From: Melieria omissa
Taxonomy: Eukaryota; Arthropoda; Insecta; Diptera; Ulidiidae
DNA: 64,000 nucleotides
NCBI GenBank assembly: GCA_963971225.1
Contig: OZ020267.1
Location: forward strand, 122,257,891-122,321,890
Reading direction: 5' to 3'
The translations under genes were made by a program, and so were the position numbers. Positions 36,784-47,663 of this stretch are shown piece after piece. The notes beneath the pieces are model-generated. The model searched no databases and was not told the DNA's origin. It worked only from the letters and a program-made list of their open reading frames with translations. How positions within the stretch are numbered: position 1 is the stretch's first letter; the number at the start of each line of letters is the position of its first letter.

Positions 36784-38566
36784 AAAGGGTTAAATGAATC
36801 ATGATTTATTGGGCCCATCGACTTCAGACTTGGAAAAGGTACTCAAAACCAGAAATAATTCTACACATGTTTTTAGTGTTAAAAAATCAACATCAGACGA
36901 TGTAAACAATTTCTTAGATGTTTTTTCACATAAACATCTAAAAATTTTCAAAACATAATTCAACATTAGATAAAACCATAACGTGCGTAACAATTATTTT
37001 CATGAAATCATAAAATTCACGCATGCAAAGCCACCGGGCCTTAAATTTCGTAGTCGCCGTTTTTGAAAAATACAGTTTCGAGAAAAACAATTATAAAGTC
37101 TCCATGACTCTGTAATTTTCTGAAATTTTAATTTGATGTTAGTAAGCGATATTTTCCAAATTTTACTCTTTCAAATAAGGAACAAAAAATTTTTTTCAAA
37201 CGAAAACAGGACTTCAGGATGCGGAAATTTAGAACTGAATTCCACATGGAATTGAACCACTGCATCCTTTCAGAACGAACGCATCGAATGGAATATTTCA
37301 GGTGCGCGCTGATTGTTTATTAAAAAAATTTACATATGACTATGTCACACCTCAATTTGGACGTTGCAAGCGCCTAGTCTAAGCGTATAAATTAAAGAAA
37401 TATTGTCCGTGTGTGCGGTGACGAGTTCAGGTGTTGCTGCGGTCACTGCGGTGGCCTCTATCGTTGTGCTGAACATGTCCCGGCGTTCGTTGCAGTTGAT
37501 TTGTAAATGAGCTTGTCAACACAACTCTGGTTGAGCACACTGACAGCCAGCAAGTGAATTAAAATGTCTGCCTGGCTGTATTGACGCCGTGTCCTCAGCG
37601 TTCGCCAACTCGGTTCCTTCTTCCTGAGTCCGCGTTGTTGGTGTTTTTGCGCTTTGCATGCAATAATCATTTGATGTTCGTATGTCACTAGGTGCCCATA
37701 TTTATTGTGCATTCCTATGAACATAAAGACCAACACACAGACACACACATATGGCCATACAGTTCTGCAAATAGATCAATTTGAATGTCAATCATGTCAG
37801 CGCGTTTATTTATTGATCTATGAAAATGTTAAACCGTTGCACTTTCCAGAATTCCAAAAATCGTTATCCGTATTATTTTTTAGTAATAAACTTGAATAAA
37901 TTCCAGCTGAATATCAATAACGTAAAAAATTCAGAGAATAAAATAAAATACAGCGACACTTCAGGCCATTTTGAAGGGCACGGTTAAGCAATATGTGTCT
38001 GGTTGGATTATGTTCGAATTTTTGTAAATGAAAAATATGGAAATAAGACCTAAATATGATAGACGCGTAACACGATTGTACATACATAAATGGTTAGAAA
38101 CAACAACTTTATGCCGATTGAAGGCATTTTCACAGGCAATTCAATGTCTCTCAGAGTTATCTGAAGGTAAGCCATAATTATCAACTCCTATTAGCTATTT
38201 CATGCCTCCAACTCTCTCCCAAACAATTGGAATTTATGGTATCACAACGGGCCATATACACACATATTTATAAGCTCAAGTGTCTCATACAACGGCAGCC
38301 ACAGTAACCAACCAACCATGTCACGCGTTACCTCGAGTATGTTCTTGTGACTAATGGTCCAAATGCTATCCGCGTCAACGGATAACTATCCTAGTATGCA
38401 CAATCTTCTACTCGCCCATGCCACATACTGATACGCTACATACGCAGCTCTACATAGCCTTCAGGTAACAATTTCAGCAAGGTGGAGCCGTGATAGGTCA
38501 GATAGGTCTCTATTAAAACTAACAGCCTGACTCTGTGTATTCTGACACATTTTTTATCAAGGTATT
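36784..38566. other. Stretch without supported features
   Basis: No coding exon or element with paired ends was recognised. 37360-37700 is GC-richer, with open frames on the minus strand but no domain. Confidence 0.45.
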
Positions 38567-39116
38567 TTGTCAAGATTTTTATCAAGCAAAAGCTTTGTTG
38601 CCATTCTGATGCAACATTTATAAAATAAAAAGCTCATTTAATTCAACATAAGGTGAATATGCGATAGCTGTCAAATTGTCAAAAAATAAGACAAATTTTG
38701 ACATTTTTATTACAAATTTTTACAATTTTGTGAGACAGATGATTGGCTCATAGGAAAATTACAGTTTTTACGAACGCATTTTTGGTAGGAGCCATGTCCA
38801 CAAAAATGCAATGCCGACAGAACGTGTATGAGCAAGAATAGCCCAATTAATCGATGCCACAAGGATCGAGTTAGCCGGAAATTCTTCATGAATTCTTCTT
38901 CGCTCAACGAAGGCAAATTATTTGTTTTCTTCTGCTTCTGATTTCTTCTCTTCTATCCTCCTCAACCACAAAAAGTGTTAACATGCACAACTCTTCCCTT
39001 TTCATTAGGCAAAATTTCAATTTGTATGCTGTTGTCAATAGCATTCACACTTTTGACAATTTATCAAGAAAAGAGCTTTTATTTTTAGGAATACAATACC
39101 AATTCTTGACAAATAG
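38567..39116 (-). mobile_element. PIF/Harbinger-type fragment
   Basis: The approximate ends TTTGTCAAGATTT and TCTTGACAAA suggest short inverted repeats, but the boundaries are tentative. The support for the class comes from the coding remnant at 38710-38916. Confidence 0.45.
38710..38916 (-). pseudogene. Harbinger-like nuclease, N-terminal remnant
   Basis: The minus-strand frame of 68 codons reads LSEEEFMKNFRLTRSLWHRL, then VLSALHFCGHGSYQKCVRKN and FPMSQSSVSQNC. This matches the pattern at the start of Harbinger nucleases: FR-[LM]-x-[RK], then L-LRF-A-GS-, then -SQSSVS. The catalytic DDE part does not follow, so it is a truncated copy. Confidence 0.6.
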
Positions 39117-42100
39117 TAAAAACTGTAAGAGCTGTAAGATCCTCTGTGGCTTTATTGTCTAATGGCCTAATTAAAGTCGATCAAGATTGCCTTCCGTAGG
39201 TAGTCCCAATCTTAATATCGTGGTGTCTCAGGATTATCAAATTTTCGATAGACTTTTGGCGGTCAAATCCCAACCTCAGAATTGTATATAGCTACCTTCC
39301 AATGTACATATTTTTGTGTATGTATATCACATTAACGAATCTCATTTGCAAGTTAAGGGTCGTCGAATGTTGTGAGCGTCCCATTACTACTGCTCACACG
39401 TCCCGTCATCTGCAGGCTGACACCGTGTGTACCTTTAACCAATTTCAAATCATTACCTTTTTCAAATATCCTTGACACATTGCACCCATCGGCGCCACAC
39501 CGTTTCGTGTGCTAATTGCGCCACTCGTGGAGTGCGATGGAAGTGTCGGCTTATCGAACTTTGCCGCCGCGTTCACGTGAGCGCACAAACATTGGAACTC
39601 GAACCCATCTAGCCGGTTCGCCACTCATATACGGTTCGTTATTTAGTCTGGCTGCCAGACGTCGCTGTCGCTTCTTGACAGGTGAAACAGTAAATCGGTG
39701 TTGCCACTTTAAAGCCAATAATGTGAGCACTCCGAAGTTTGCATACGGCGAACAACTTAATTCACTTTTGTAGCTAACGGAAGCGAGCAGGCGACGCAAC
39801 GGCACGGCGAGCAGGCGTCAAACAGTCAGCAGTCGTTCAGTCATATGCATTAGCAGACCGGTTGTAGTTGGCGTAGTGGCTTTGGCTGCGGCATTGCCTC
39901 GCAGCCGGCAGCAAGTGGCGTCAGCGCCGGAAGTGTTGTGTCAAGTGCAGCGCTGATGGAACCATTCGCACATACACACATTCACACACACACAGGCATA
40001 GTGTTGTGCATGTTTGCGGAGTGGGGGGTGAAGGCGCCACTTGCTGCGACGCGCAACCGGTGCAAGGCGCTGCGTTGCTGCGGCCGAGGTGCGTTGGTTA
40101 TTTGCGTTCAGCTCTTGGCAGGTGGCACGACCAAGTGGTGGCCGCCGTTGCCGAGGCGTCGAGTGCCGCCACTCTGCTAATGGCATGACCAACATTGGCT
40201 TTTGGAGAGTTTGCCGTGCAATTTGAGCGGCGCATAGGCAGCGCGCACTGCTCAATAACTTAATCGAGTTGGCATGTGCGCAGCGGGCAACTAAATATTT
40301 CAATCAAATCGCAATCAAAATGCACGTAACGGCAATTTCCGCCGCGGCATCGAAACTTTTGACGGCTTTAGGCATTTCGCAATCGGGCCCAGCTGAAGTC
40401 GATTTTGATTGCCCGGCTGGCGCATCGAACGTGCCGCCGAAAGAAGCCGCGCGAAATTATCGCACTTTTTCCCACACACACACACACCGACACCCCGTTG
40501 CCGATGTGTGCGAATTCGGCTAATTCAATTATCAGTTGCCGAAATTTCGACGCACGAAACGCCAAACTGTTTGTGATTGAATTTGCCTCCGCCCGCCTCC
40601 ATGGCCGCTGCACACAGGCGCCTCAGTCTCTGCTGGCCGGAAAGCTGTTCCGCGCGTTCCATTCATTAAGCAGACCGGAGCCAATTAGTTGGTCGCAATC
40701 TGCCGTGTTCACGCGTCAAGTTCAAACTTCAAAAAATCACCTCATAATTAATGCCATTACCATTAAAACATAAACAACATAAACCACTGGGCACATCAGT
40801 CGACGTTAACGTGACGCCCAATACCTGTGAGCCGCATGGCCGGACGTCGAGTTATTTACGAACCAACGGCGCCGGGCGCGCGTCGCCGACACCGTCGACT
40901 TTGCGGCTGTGGTGACACGGAGCGGCGGGCGGGCCGCGCTAATGGACTGCCGCTGCCAGTGGAATGTGTTTAATCTGCGGTCATTTATGAAAGCCAGTGA
41001 GTTTGTCAGCTTAAGTGAATTTGCTGCAATTGCCGAATTACGCGTCGAGCTGATAATCCAATTGAAAGTAGCGCAACTTTACGCGCGACTAGGCGCGATC
41101 TAATTACTCGCAGCGTGACAGTAAATTTGAGTACAGCTACGAGCAACGATTGGCCCTGAAACTTTTCATTACGTTCACACCAATGCGACCATATTTCCAT
41201 ATATTCAAATCTATTTACATACGTACATATCTTGTCCACGAAAGAGATACCAGAAAAAAGATGCAAAGAGATACGACAGGCAGGATTATCCAAACGAAAG
41301 GTAAATCCTTCTTTAGGCAAAAGACCCAAAGGATTTTCAGCTTGGATCGAAGAAACCTAAAACGGACAAGTGTCTTTCTATCAGGTCAGGCCTAAAATTG
41401 CAGGAAAATATTTAATATTTCAGTAAAGGATTTGGGTAGAAAAAGCTGAAAATGGGTGACTGCTTTCCAAACAACTTAGGCGTTAATTTGCATAATTGAA
41501 TCTTACTGATGATGAGCCCTGTGTGTGTCCAGACAGCTCCACACATATCTGGTGTAATCAGAGGCGCACGCAGGGGGAGGTTTAGGGGTTCAAAGTCTAC
41601 CTAATAACTCTTTCTTGCAAACGTTGTGTTCTGGATATGGGCGCACCCAGGTATGTGTAGGGGGGCATCAGCCTCCTGCCCTTAACTTCGAAATTCTATA
41701 TTCTACAAGTATATATGTACATATGTGTAGAATTCTATATTCTCTTCTACTCGATTTCTATGTTTTTAGTTTTGAAATGAAGTAATGTCTTTTCTCCCGA
41801 AGTTTGTTCCTTAGTACGCCCATGGTTGAGGCCATCAAAAATCGGTGCTCCTAAATCTTAGAGTGGCATCACTCCTTAATGGAAGACATTGTAGATCAAA
41901 AACTGCAACATTTTGCCACGTTACTTTGCAAATTATATGATTGACTCAGGAAAGTTATCGTTAATGAGCCACAAAAAGGCAAAACATGCCGTGGAATCCA
42001 TTACTTTCACTAATTGCATAAATTGTCTTCGAACAACGTGTGTTAGGATGGTGCATGCGCCTTTCAATATAAGTGACCAATCGGCTTCCTCGAATTTTTA

Positions 42101-42298
42101 ATGTTCACTATTTTACCCATAACTTGTTGACGGAGTCGATTAAGGGGTTACATACCTTGGGAAAATTTCTTTTTTGTATAGAAAAATAACCTTAAGGAAT
42201 TCTACCTAAAAATGTGTTAAAATTGGTTTTGAAACCGATTTCGGACACATTTTAAAAGTTACACTCATTTGCACAGTTTCCATCGATTTTCAATATTT
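39117..42298. other. Intergenic stretch without supported genes
   Basis: 39480-41100 is GC-rich and contains several overlapping open frames on both strands, none with a recognisable domain or convincing splice pattern. It could hold promoter or non-coding exon sequence. Around 41570-41690 there are GGCGCACGCAGGGGGAGG-like words related to the CAGTGG-ended repeats. Confidence 0.4.
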
Positions 42299-42310
42299 AA
42301 TACTTTATAA
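42299..42310 (+). repeat. Target-site duplication left of the SINE
   Basis: AATACTTTATAA here matches AATACTTTTTAA at 44996-45007 (11 of 12). It abuts the first base of the tRNA-like head. Its partner abuts the GAA-repeat tail, as expected for a SINE inserted by target-primed reverse transcription. Confidence 0.75.
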
Positions 42311-42414
42311 GGCAGCCGCCGTAGCTCAGCTGGCTAGTACGTTGGGCCGCGAGTCAAGACTCCGCGAGTTCAATACTCCGTTGCGTTAACACCGAAAAAA
42401 AAGAAAAACCAAAT
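42311..42414 (+). mobile_element. SINE, tRNA-derived head (5' half)
   Basis: The sequence begins GGCAGCCGCC. It has a perfect polymerase III A box (TAGCTCAGCTGG, 42322-42333) and a near-consensus B box (GAGTTCAATACTC, 42366-42378) at tRNA-like spacing. The acceptor stem has no 3' partner and the T stem is incomplete, so it is not a functional tRNA gene. From memory, SINEs with GCCGCCGTAGC heads are widespread in tephritid genomes. The SINE breaks off in a T-rich run at about 42414, where the duplicated gene segment begins. Confidence 0.75.
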
Positions 42415-42697
42415 TTTTTTCTCCAGCGGCAATCCGGTTTCTTGTATTCAAAGTAACCTTTTTGCCGTTGACGCTGGCGTCTGCTTATCACGGAGGAGGC
42501 GTGGAACGTGAACTCGGTACTACAGCTGCAAAGCGCCTTGGTTTACAACGTTGACTTCGAGTTGGCAGCCGAACGCCTATCAGTCACCAGTTCGGACGTT
42601 GGAGTGTGCAGAGCCATCGAACGCAGTAAAATTCCAGAACATTTCGCATCCGCCTTTTCGATCAGAGATCCGCGGCACTTGGTTCAGTTCTTGTAAA

Positions 42698-44329
42698 ATG
42701 CTGCATCGACATTCCAATTGCTGTGTGGCGTTGTGGCTGCTGATCGCCTGGAGGAGCAGCTTCGTTGGAGCAAGGTTCGAACGCAGCATTGCGGAGAAGT
42801 TTCGCATCCGCTGCAGCGAGCCGGACAGCATTCCGCACGGATTCTACAGGAAGTACAGGCGCAACTTCAACATGCGCATCCTCTGCCACGAAGGATATTC
42901 GCTTCTTGGGAGTCGCATGGTGCCCTGCATCAATGGAAAGTGGACTGGCGAACGGCCCATATGTGTTAGTGAGTATCATGAATCATGAGCCGCGTCGATG
43001 TTCGATTGTATACAGCGAAGTAACGTATTGTTGCTGTTGTTGTTGTTTGTTTTTGTGGCGTCTTTCAGAGAAGGGCTGCGGTTTCACGACACAGAATCCG
43101 CCCAATGGGTGCGTCCAAGTGGAGAGTCAGTTCAAGCTGGCGCTTTTCTGCTCGGACAATTATATTTTGGCCGGCAATCGCTTCACCTACTGCAATGGCA
43201 CCGACTGGGACCGCCCGCTGGGAACGTGTCGCAGTGAGTGTTGTTGTTTGTATTCGTCCATCCAGATGGTTTATCAATGTCCAACTTGAACTCTGCACAC
43301 ATCGCACAGGTTTTGAACAGAGTAAGCCACGAGTGCGACTTCGAGACGCTGGACATGTGCGGCTGGGTCGTGGACCAAGCGGACAGCTTCGAATGAAAAC
43401 GTGTGACGGCTACGAATGTGTTTACCTCGTTCCGCACCGGCCCCAGGCACGACCACACCACTATGTCGACCAGCGGAGGCCACTACATGCTGATGGAGAG
43501 TCTGGGCAATACGACAGCAGCAGTGACGCTCTCGTCACCGATCTACGACAGGGAGCTCAGCCTGAAGACGGCCTGCTGCTTTCGCTTCTACTACTTTATG
43601 TACGGATCGGGTGTAGGCGATCTGGATGTGCTCGTGAAGCCAGCGTCTGTGACCTTGACGCAAGCGCTCGAGGAGAAAAACAAGTGAGTTCATGACACAC
43701 ACACACACACGTATTTATTATTTTTTATGCGTATTTAGATATTTGAAATTCAACAAGACTGGCAACCAGAATAACCTATGGAATGAGGCGCACTTCTCCA
43801 TCGACGAAATGGACGAGGACTTTCAAGTAATCTTCGTAGCCAGCGGTGCCAAATCTCATCTGAGCGACATTGCCATCGACGATGTGAAACTAATGACTGG
43901 CAGCGAGTGCAAGATTCTGCGAAAGATTGCGAAAGACAGCGATGAGTCCAGTGAACAGGAAGCCACAACCGGTACGTACCCTCTTTAAAATTCAACGAAG
44001 TGATCTTAATGAATCAAAATTTGAACGCCACGCAGAGGAGACCATTTTCGACACTCAGTCCTGCGTGTCCCGCTGCGGTCAAACGGGCACGGGTATACTT
44101 CGGATGCACGGCAGGCTGTTCGCACTCTGCAGTTGTAATTTCGAGTGCATACTGGAAAATGACTGCTGTCCGGATTTTGGGACTATTTGTCTAGACGGTA
44201 ATTGAAGTTGGTTTTCCTTTAGGACTTTAATGAGCGTTAACCGGGCTTCACTCTCGCTTTTAGATATTTCCACGATTGCTTGGCAAGCAAGAACGGAGAC
44301 AACGGAGAAAATGACAACTACTACTAAAT
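42698..44329 (+). pseudogene. Disabled partial paralogue of the CCP-MAM-SMB membrane protein
   Basis: Exon equivalents are 42698-42968, 43069-43233, about 43308-43683, 43739-43971, 44036-44197 and a stub from 44264. Exons 1, 2, 4 and 5 keep exactly the lengths of the intact gene. Lesions: the acceptor before exon 3 has changed from CGCAG to CGCAC, so the nearest AG shifts the frame by two; the MAM Trp codon TGG is TGA at 43394-43396; exon 6 lacks about 20 residues at its start and the whole Thr-rich stalk and ends in TAA; the membrane and tail exon is absent. Over exon 1, 10 of 89 residues differ from the intact gene, consistent with relaxed constraint. Transcribed as is, it could at most give a short secreted two-Sushi product. 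It is more simply a pseudogene. Confidence 0.88.
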
Positions 44330-44689
44330 ATTAAAATATTTGACCATTCTTAGGTTTATTTTATAAAATAACCTACCCTGAAGAAAATTTTGATCCAGTC
44401 AGATGTCGATTTTTTTAGAACTGAAAACCATGTTTTAAATTATTTCTCATTTGAAGTGTTTTCGCCAACTTGGAATTCAATAGTCACTATTTCATGTTTT
44501 TTTAGAGTATCTCTGTATATAAACCTTGACCCATTTTTGCCCCATTTTAATTTTGATTTTCGAAGAATAAAATAATATGTGTTTAACTATTTTAATTTTA
44601 ATTTTAAAAATCATTCAGCTTTAGCGGTTTAGGCTGGGCGATGAGTCTGTCTCGCAGCACAAACAGCTATACATACATATGTATGCTCA

Positions 44690-44820
44690 CAGTGGCGCAC
44701 AAAGAATTTCATTTTAGGAGGATTACTTTGCGTACAACATTTGAGCGGAATACCATTCGAAACCATATTTTGTACCTGTAATTTATGTGTTTAGGAGAGG
44801 TTTGAGCCCCCAAAACCTCT
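44690..44820 (+). mobile_element. CAGTGG-ended repeat, truncated copy carried in the duplication
   Basis: Corresponds to 54700-54847 in intron 6 of the intact gene but lacks the last 12 or so bases. The duplication breakpoint with the SINE tail falls inside it (about 44820). Confidence 0.7.
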
Positions 44821-44821
44821 G

Positions 44822-44995
44822 AAATGGCAAACCTCTGAGAGTAAAATTGCCTATGAAAAAGCTCCGAACTCGCCGTTCGGAATCGGCATAAAACTGTAGA
44901 TCCCTTCCAATCTTGTAAAAAAACAAGACGATTGGTTGCGGGTAGCTGGGCCTTAGTCTCGTAAACGGGCTGTCGTACCAGTCAAGAAGAAGAAG
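44822..44995 (+). mobile_element. SINE tail (3' half)
   Basis: Contains ATGGCAAACCTCTGAG, CTATGAAAAAGCTCC, GCCGTTCGGAATCGGC and a closing (GAA)n run (AGAAGAAGAAG). It is followed immediately by the 12-bp duplication at 44996-45007. From memory these words belong to the body of the same tephritid SINE whose head is at 42311. Sequence between head and tail normally found in that SINE is replaced by the duplicated gene block. Confidence 0.7.
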
Positions 44996-45007
44996 AATAC
45001 TTTTTAA
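44996..45007 (+). repeat. Target-site duplication right of the SINE
   Basis: AATACTTTTTAA, partner of 42299-42310 (11 of 12 identical). Confidence 0.75.
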
Positions 45008-45430
45008 CTGCTACCATTTAGCGAAAAGTGAATATATTTTATGAATATTGTGTAACACTTAGGTAAAATTTTTGTGAACAAAATAAATTTATCTAATGAT
45101 ATTCAATATTATTTTCCTTGTGCTGATATTTCTACGGGCTGAAAGGTCACTCAATGAGAAGTGAAAATTACACTATGCCTCGAGGTTTTCTCAACAGTCC
45201 GCTTATCGCTTCTGATATGCACAAAAACTTAAAATACTAAAATATAAATGTTTGGCTTTTGACAAATAACAGCGTTGCACTTCTAAAACTACGAAATGAA
45301 TAACTTTCTATTTAACAGATGAACATTGGATACCTTCGTGTCGACTCGACCTAATTACATATTGTTTATGTTTCCAACTGACACAGCTTGTTGAAATTTA
45401 AAACCACAATTGGTCGAAATCCTTCCATAC

Positions 45431-45438
45431 GTGCACAC
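45431..45438 (+). repeat. 8-bp flank X (GTGCACAC) left of hAT element 1
   Basis: It does not match the right flank of the same element (GTACGCAT). It matches, as a reverse complement, the left flank of element 2 (GTGTGCAC, 46707-46714). See the finding on inversion. Confidence 0.8.
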
Positions 45439-45634
45439 TAGGCATCGCAATCCCGGGATCCCGGGATCCCGGACTTTTTCCAGTCCCGAAAATCCCGGGA
45501 TTCAAATTCTTTTATCCCGGGATTTTCGGGATTGCAAAAGATGCTTCAAAGTTCAAATGAAATAAATTTTAAGGCACAAAAACCCAATTCCTTATTTGAG
45601 GGAGAAGGGAGGGGATAGAGTGCGTCTTTTGCAA

Positions 45635-45802
45635 AAGGCTTATGATTATTTACTAAGCATTCAACCAACAAGTGTTGAATCTGAAGGATGTTTCTCTTCA
45701 GCAGGGTTCATTTGAAATAAATTTCGCTCTAGATAAGAGAACAAAACACTTAATGCCTTTGTATTTTTAAGATCTCAGTTTTTAGTTAATCAAAACGCTT
45801 AA
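45635..45802 (+). pseudogene. hAT transposase C-terminal dimerisation segment, decayed
   Basis: Reads KAYDYLLSIQPTSVESEGCF, then SSAGF, stop, NKFRSR, stop, ENKTLNAFVFLRSQF. The PTSVESEGCFSSAG...LNAFVFL pattern is the hAT family dimerisation domain (consensus P-S--E--FS-AG-...L--L-FL). There are in-frame stops at 45713-45715 and 45734-45736, and the rest of the transposase is gone. Confidence 0.85.
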
Positions 45803-46001
45803 CTTTTTTATCGAAATAATCGAAGTAAAACTAAAAGCACAAACAAATTAACTATTTTATTTTTTTTATCAAATATGCATATATATGCACTTTATGATAC
45901 ATCGGTTGCAAAGTAATAAGTTATGTTTAAGTGTCATTTTTGGATAAAACAAAATGCTATGAAACTGAAGTTAAATGTCAAATGAAAAACTTTTAAGTTA
46001 A

Positions 46002-46347
46002 CTCTTCAATTCCCAGTGTCACCTGTAGGTGACAGATGCTTAATATTTGTTTTCCTACCACATAGGTTTTTATTTTAAAATTCTAACACTTGTATAGCAA
46101 AGTCAATTAGTAGTACTTGTTTATTTAATTTTCCTACCAACACTAGCGATACGTCATTTGTAAAATTTATTCATTTGTTTCACGCGTAATTAAAGCAGTG
46201 CGAGTTTGTGTGGTTTCTTTCAATATAAAAATGAGGGTAGTTTAAACATTTTTTATGTATTTTTTTGTCTTATCCAAACGTATCGAAGCTCTTTTATTTA
46301 AAACGAAAATTTTCTTTTTCACTATTTTGGACATGGGAATTGAAGGG
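46002..46347. mobile_element. TTAA-flanked MITE nested in hAT element 1 (346 bp)
   Basis: The left end CTCTTCAATTCCCA follows TTAA (45998-46001). The right end TGGGAATTGAAGGG precedes TTAA (46348-46351). The same insertion is present at the equivalent place in element 2. Confidence 0.8.
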
Positions 46348-46584
46348 TTAAACAAAATGTGATTAAATTCAAGATAAAAAATCTTGAAACTACCCAAATG
46401 TGATTAAAATGTGTCCATTTTTATGATAAATATATTATAAACAAGTATTTATGCAATTCGGGAAAATTGTTTTATTAAAAAATTTGTTATATGAATCCCG
46501 GGATTAAATCCCGGGATCCCGGGATTTGACTTTTCAATCCCGAAAATCCCGGGATCGCAAAATGGCCAAAAATTGCGATCCCTA

Positions 46585-46714
46585 GTACGCATGTATGTAC
46601 TCTCGTTAGTGTTGTGCTTGCATTACCATTAAATTTTGAGAATGTTGTGCAACACGAGCGCACAAGTTGAAAGCGTACATGAGTGTGTATGTATGTGTGC
46701 ATGTATGTGTGCAC
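46585..46714. other. 130-bp spacer between inverted hAT elements, apparently inverted
   Basis: It begins GTACGCAT and ends GTGTGCAC. Its reverse complement would begin GTGCACAC and end ATGCGTAC. That orientation would give each flanking hAT element a perfect 8-bp duplication. The rest is TG-rich unique sequence. Confidence 0.8.
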
Positions 46715-46951
46715 TAGGGATCGCAATTTTTGGCCATTTTGCGATCCCGGGATTTTCGGGATTGAAAAGTCAAATCCCGGGATCCCGGGATTTAATCCCG
46801 GGATTCATATAACAAATTTTGTAATAAAACAATTTTCCCGAATTGCATAAATACTTGTTTATAATATATTTATCATAAAAATGGACACATTTTAATCACA
46901 TTTGGGTAGTTTCAAGATTTTTTATCTTGAATTTAATCACATTTTGTTTAA

Positions 46952-47297
46952 CCCTTCAATTCCCATGTCCAAAATAGTGAAAAAGAAAATTTTCGTTTTA
47001 AATAAAAGAGCTTAGATACGTTTGGATAAGACAAAAAAATACATAAAAAATGTTTAAACTACCCTCATTTTTATATTGAAAGAAACCACACAAACTCGCA
47101 CTGCTTTAATTACGCGTGAAACAAATGAATAAATTTTACAAATGACGTATCGCTAGTGTTGGTAGGAAAATTAAATAAACAAGTACTACTAATTGACTTT
47201 GCTATACAAGTGTTAGAATTTTAAAATAAAAACCTATGTGGTAGGAAAACAAATATTAAGCATCTGTCACCTACAGGTGACACTGGGAATTGAAGAG
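46952..47297. mobile_element. TTAA-flanked MITE nested in hAT element 2 (346 bp)
   Basis: Mirror copy of 46002-46347, flanked by TTAA at 46948-46951 and 47298-47301. Its shared position shows that the MITE entered the hAT element before the two copies spread. Confidence 0.8.
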
Positions 47298-47495
47298 TTA
47301 ACTTAAAAGTTTTTCATTTGACATTTAACTTCAGTTTCATAGCATTTTGTTTTATCCAAAAATGACACTTAAACATAACTTATTACTTTGCAACCGATGT
47401 ATCATAAAGTGCATATATATGCATATTTGATAAAAAAAATAAAATAGTTAATTTGTTTGTGCTTTTAGTTTTACTTCGATTATTTCGATAAAAAG

Positions 47496-47663
47496 TTAAG
47501 CGTTTTGATTAACTAAAAACTGAGATCTTAAAAATACAAAGGCATTAAGTGTTTTTTTCTCTTATCTAGAGCGAAATTTATTTCAAATGAACCCTGCTGA
47601 AGAGAAACATCCTTCAGATTCAACACTTGTTGGTTGAATGCTTAGTAAATAATCATAAGCCTT
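47496..47663 (-). pseudogene. hAT transposase C-terminal remnant in element 2
   Basis: Mirror of 45635-45802, with the same dimerisation-domain pattern and the same kind of interruptions on the minus strand. It is not functional. Confidence 0.7.

Larger units (their letters stand above)
42415..44821 (+). repeat. Segmental duplication of the CCP-MAM-SMB gene, embedded in a SINE
   Basis: This block matches 51827 to about 54834 over upstream sequence, five exons, their introns, the start of exon 6 and part of intron 6. It has small indels and one large deletion. Introns are retained, so it was copied as DNA and not from spliced RNA. Missing relative to the source are 21 bp upstream of the coding start, about 30 bp in intron 1 and nearly all of the Thr-rich exon. 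At the left junction both source and SINE side carry a T-run followed by CTCC, giving short microhomology. Confidence 0.9.
45439..46584 (+). mobile_element. hAT element 1 (1146 bp), left arm of a palindrome
   Basis: The ends are TAGGCATCGCAAT and ATTGCGATCCCTA, imperfect inverted repeats followed inward by many copies of TCCCGGGAT and CCCGAAAATCCCGGG. It encodes the decayed end of a hAT transposase (45635-45802) and carries a nested TTAA-flanked MITE (46002-46347). Almost the whole element recurs inverted at 46715-47859 with very few differences. Confidence 0.9.

Noticed and set aside
42315..42390. A functional tRNA gene
   Set aside because: The A and B boxes are present, but the acceptor stem has no partner and the T stem is broken; the flanking SINE body and target duplication explain it better.
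42765..43695. Long alternative frames (174 and 196 codons) in the pseudogene, and their counterparts near 52220-53164
   Set aside because: They run across introns or out of frame with the CCP/MAM coding pattern; the domain-bearing frame is different.
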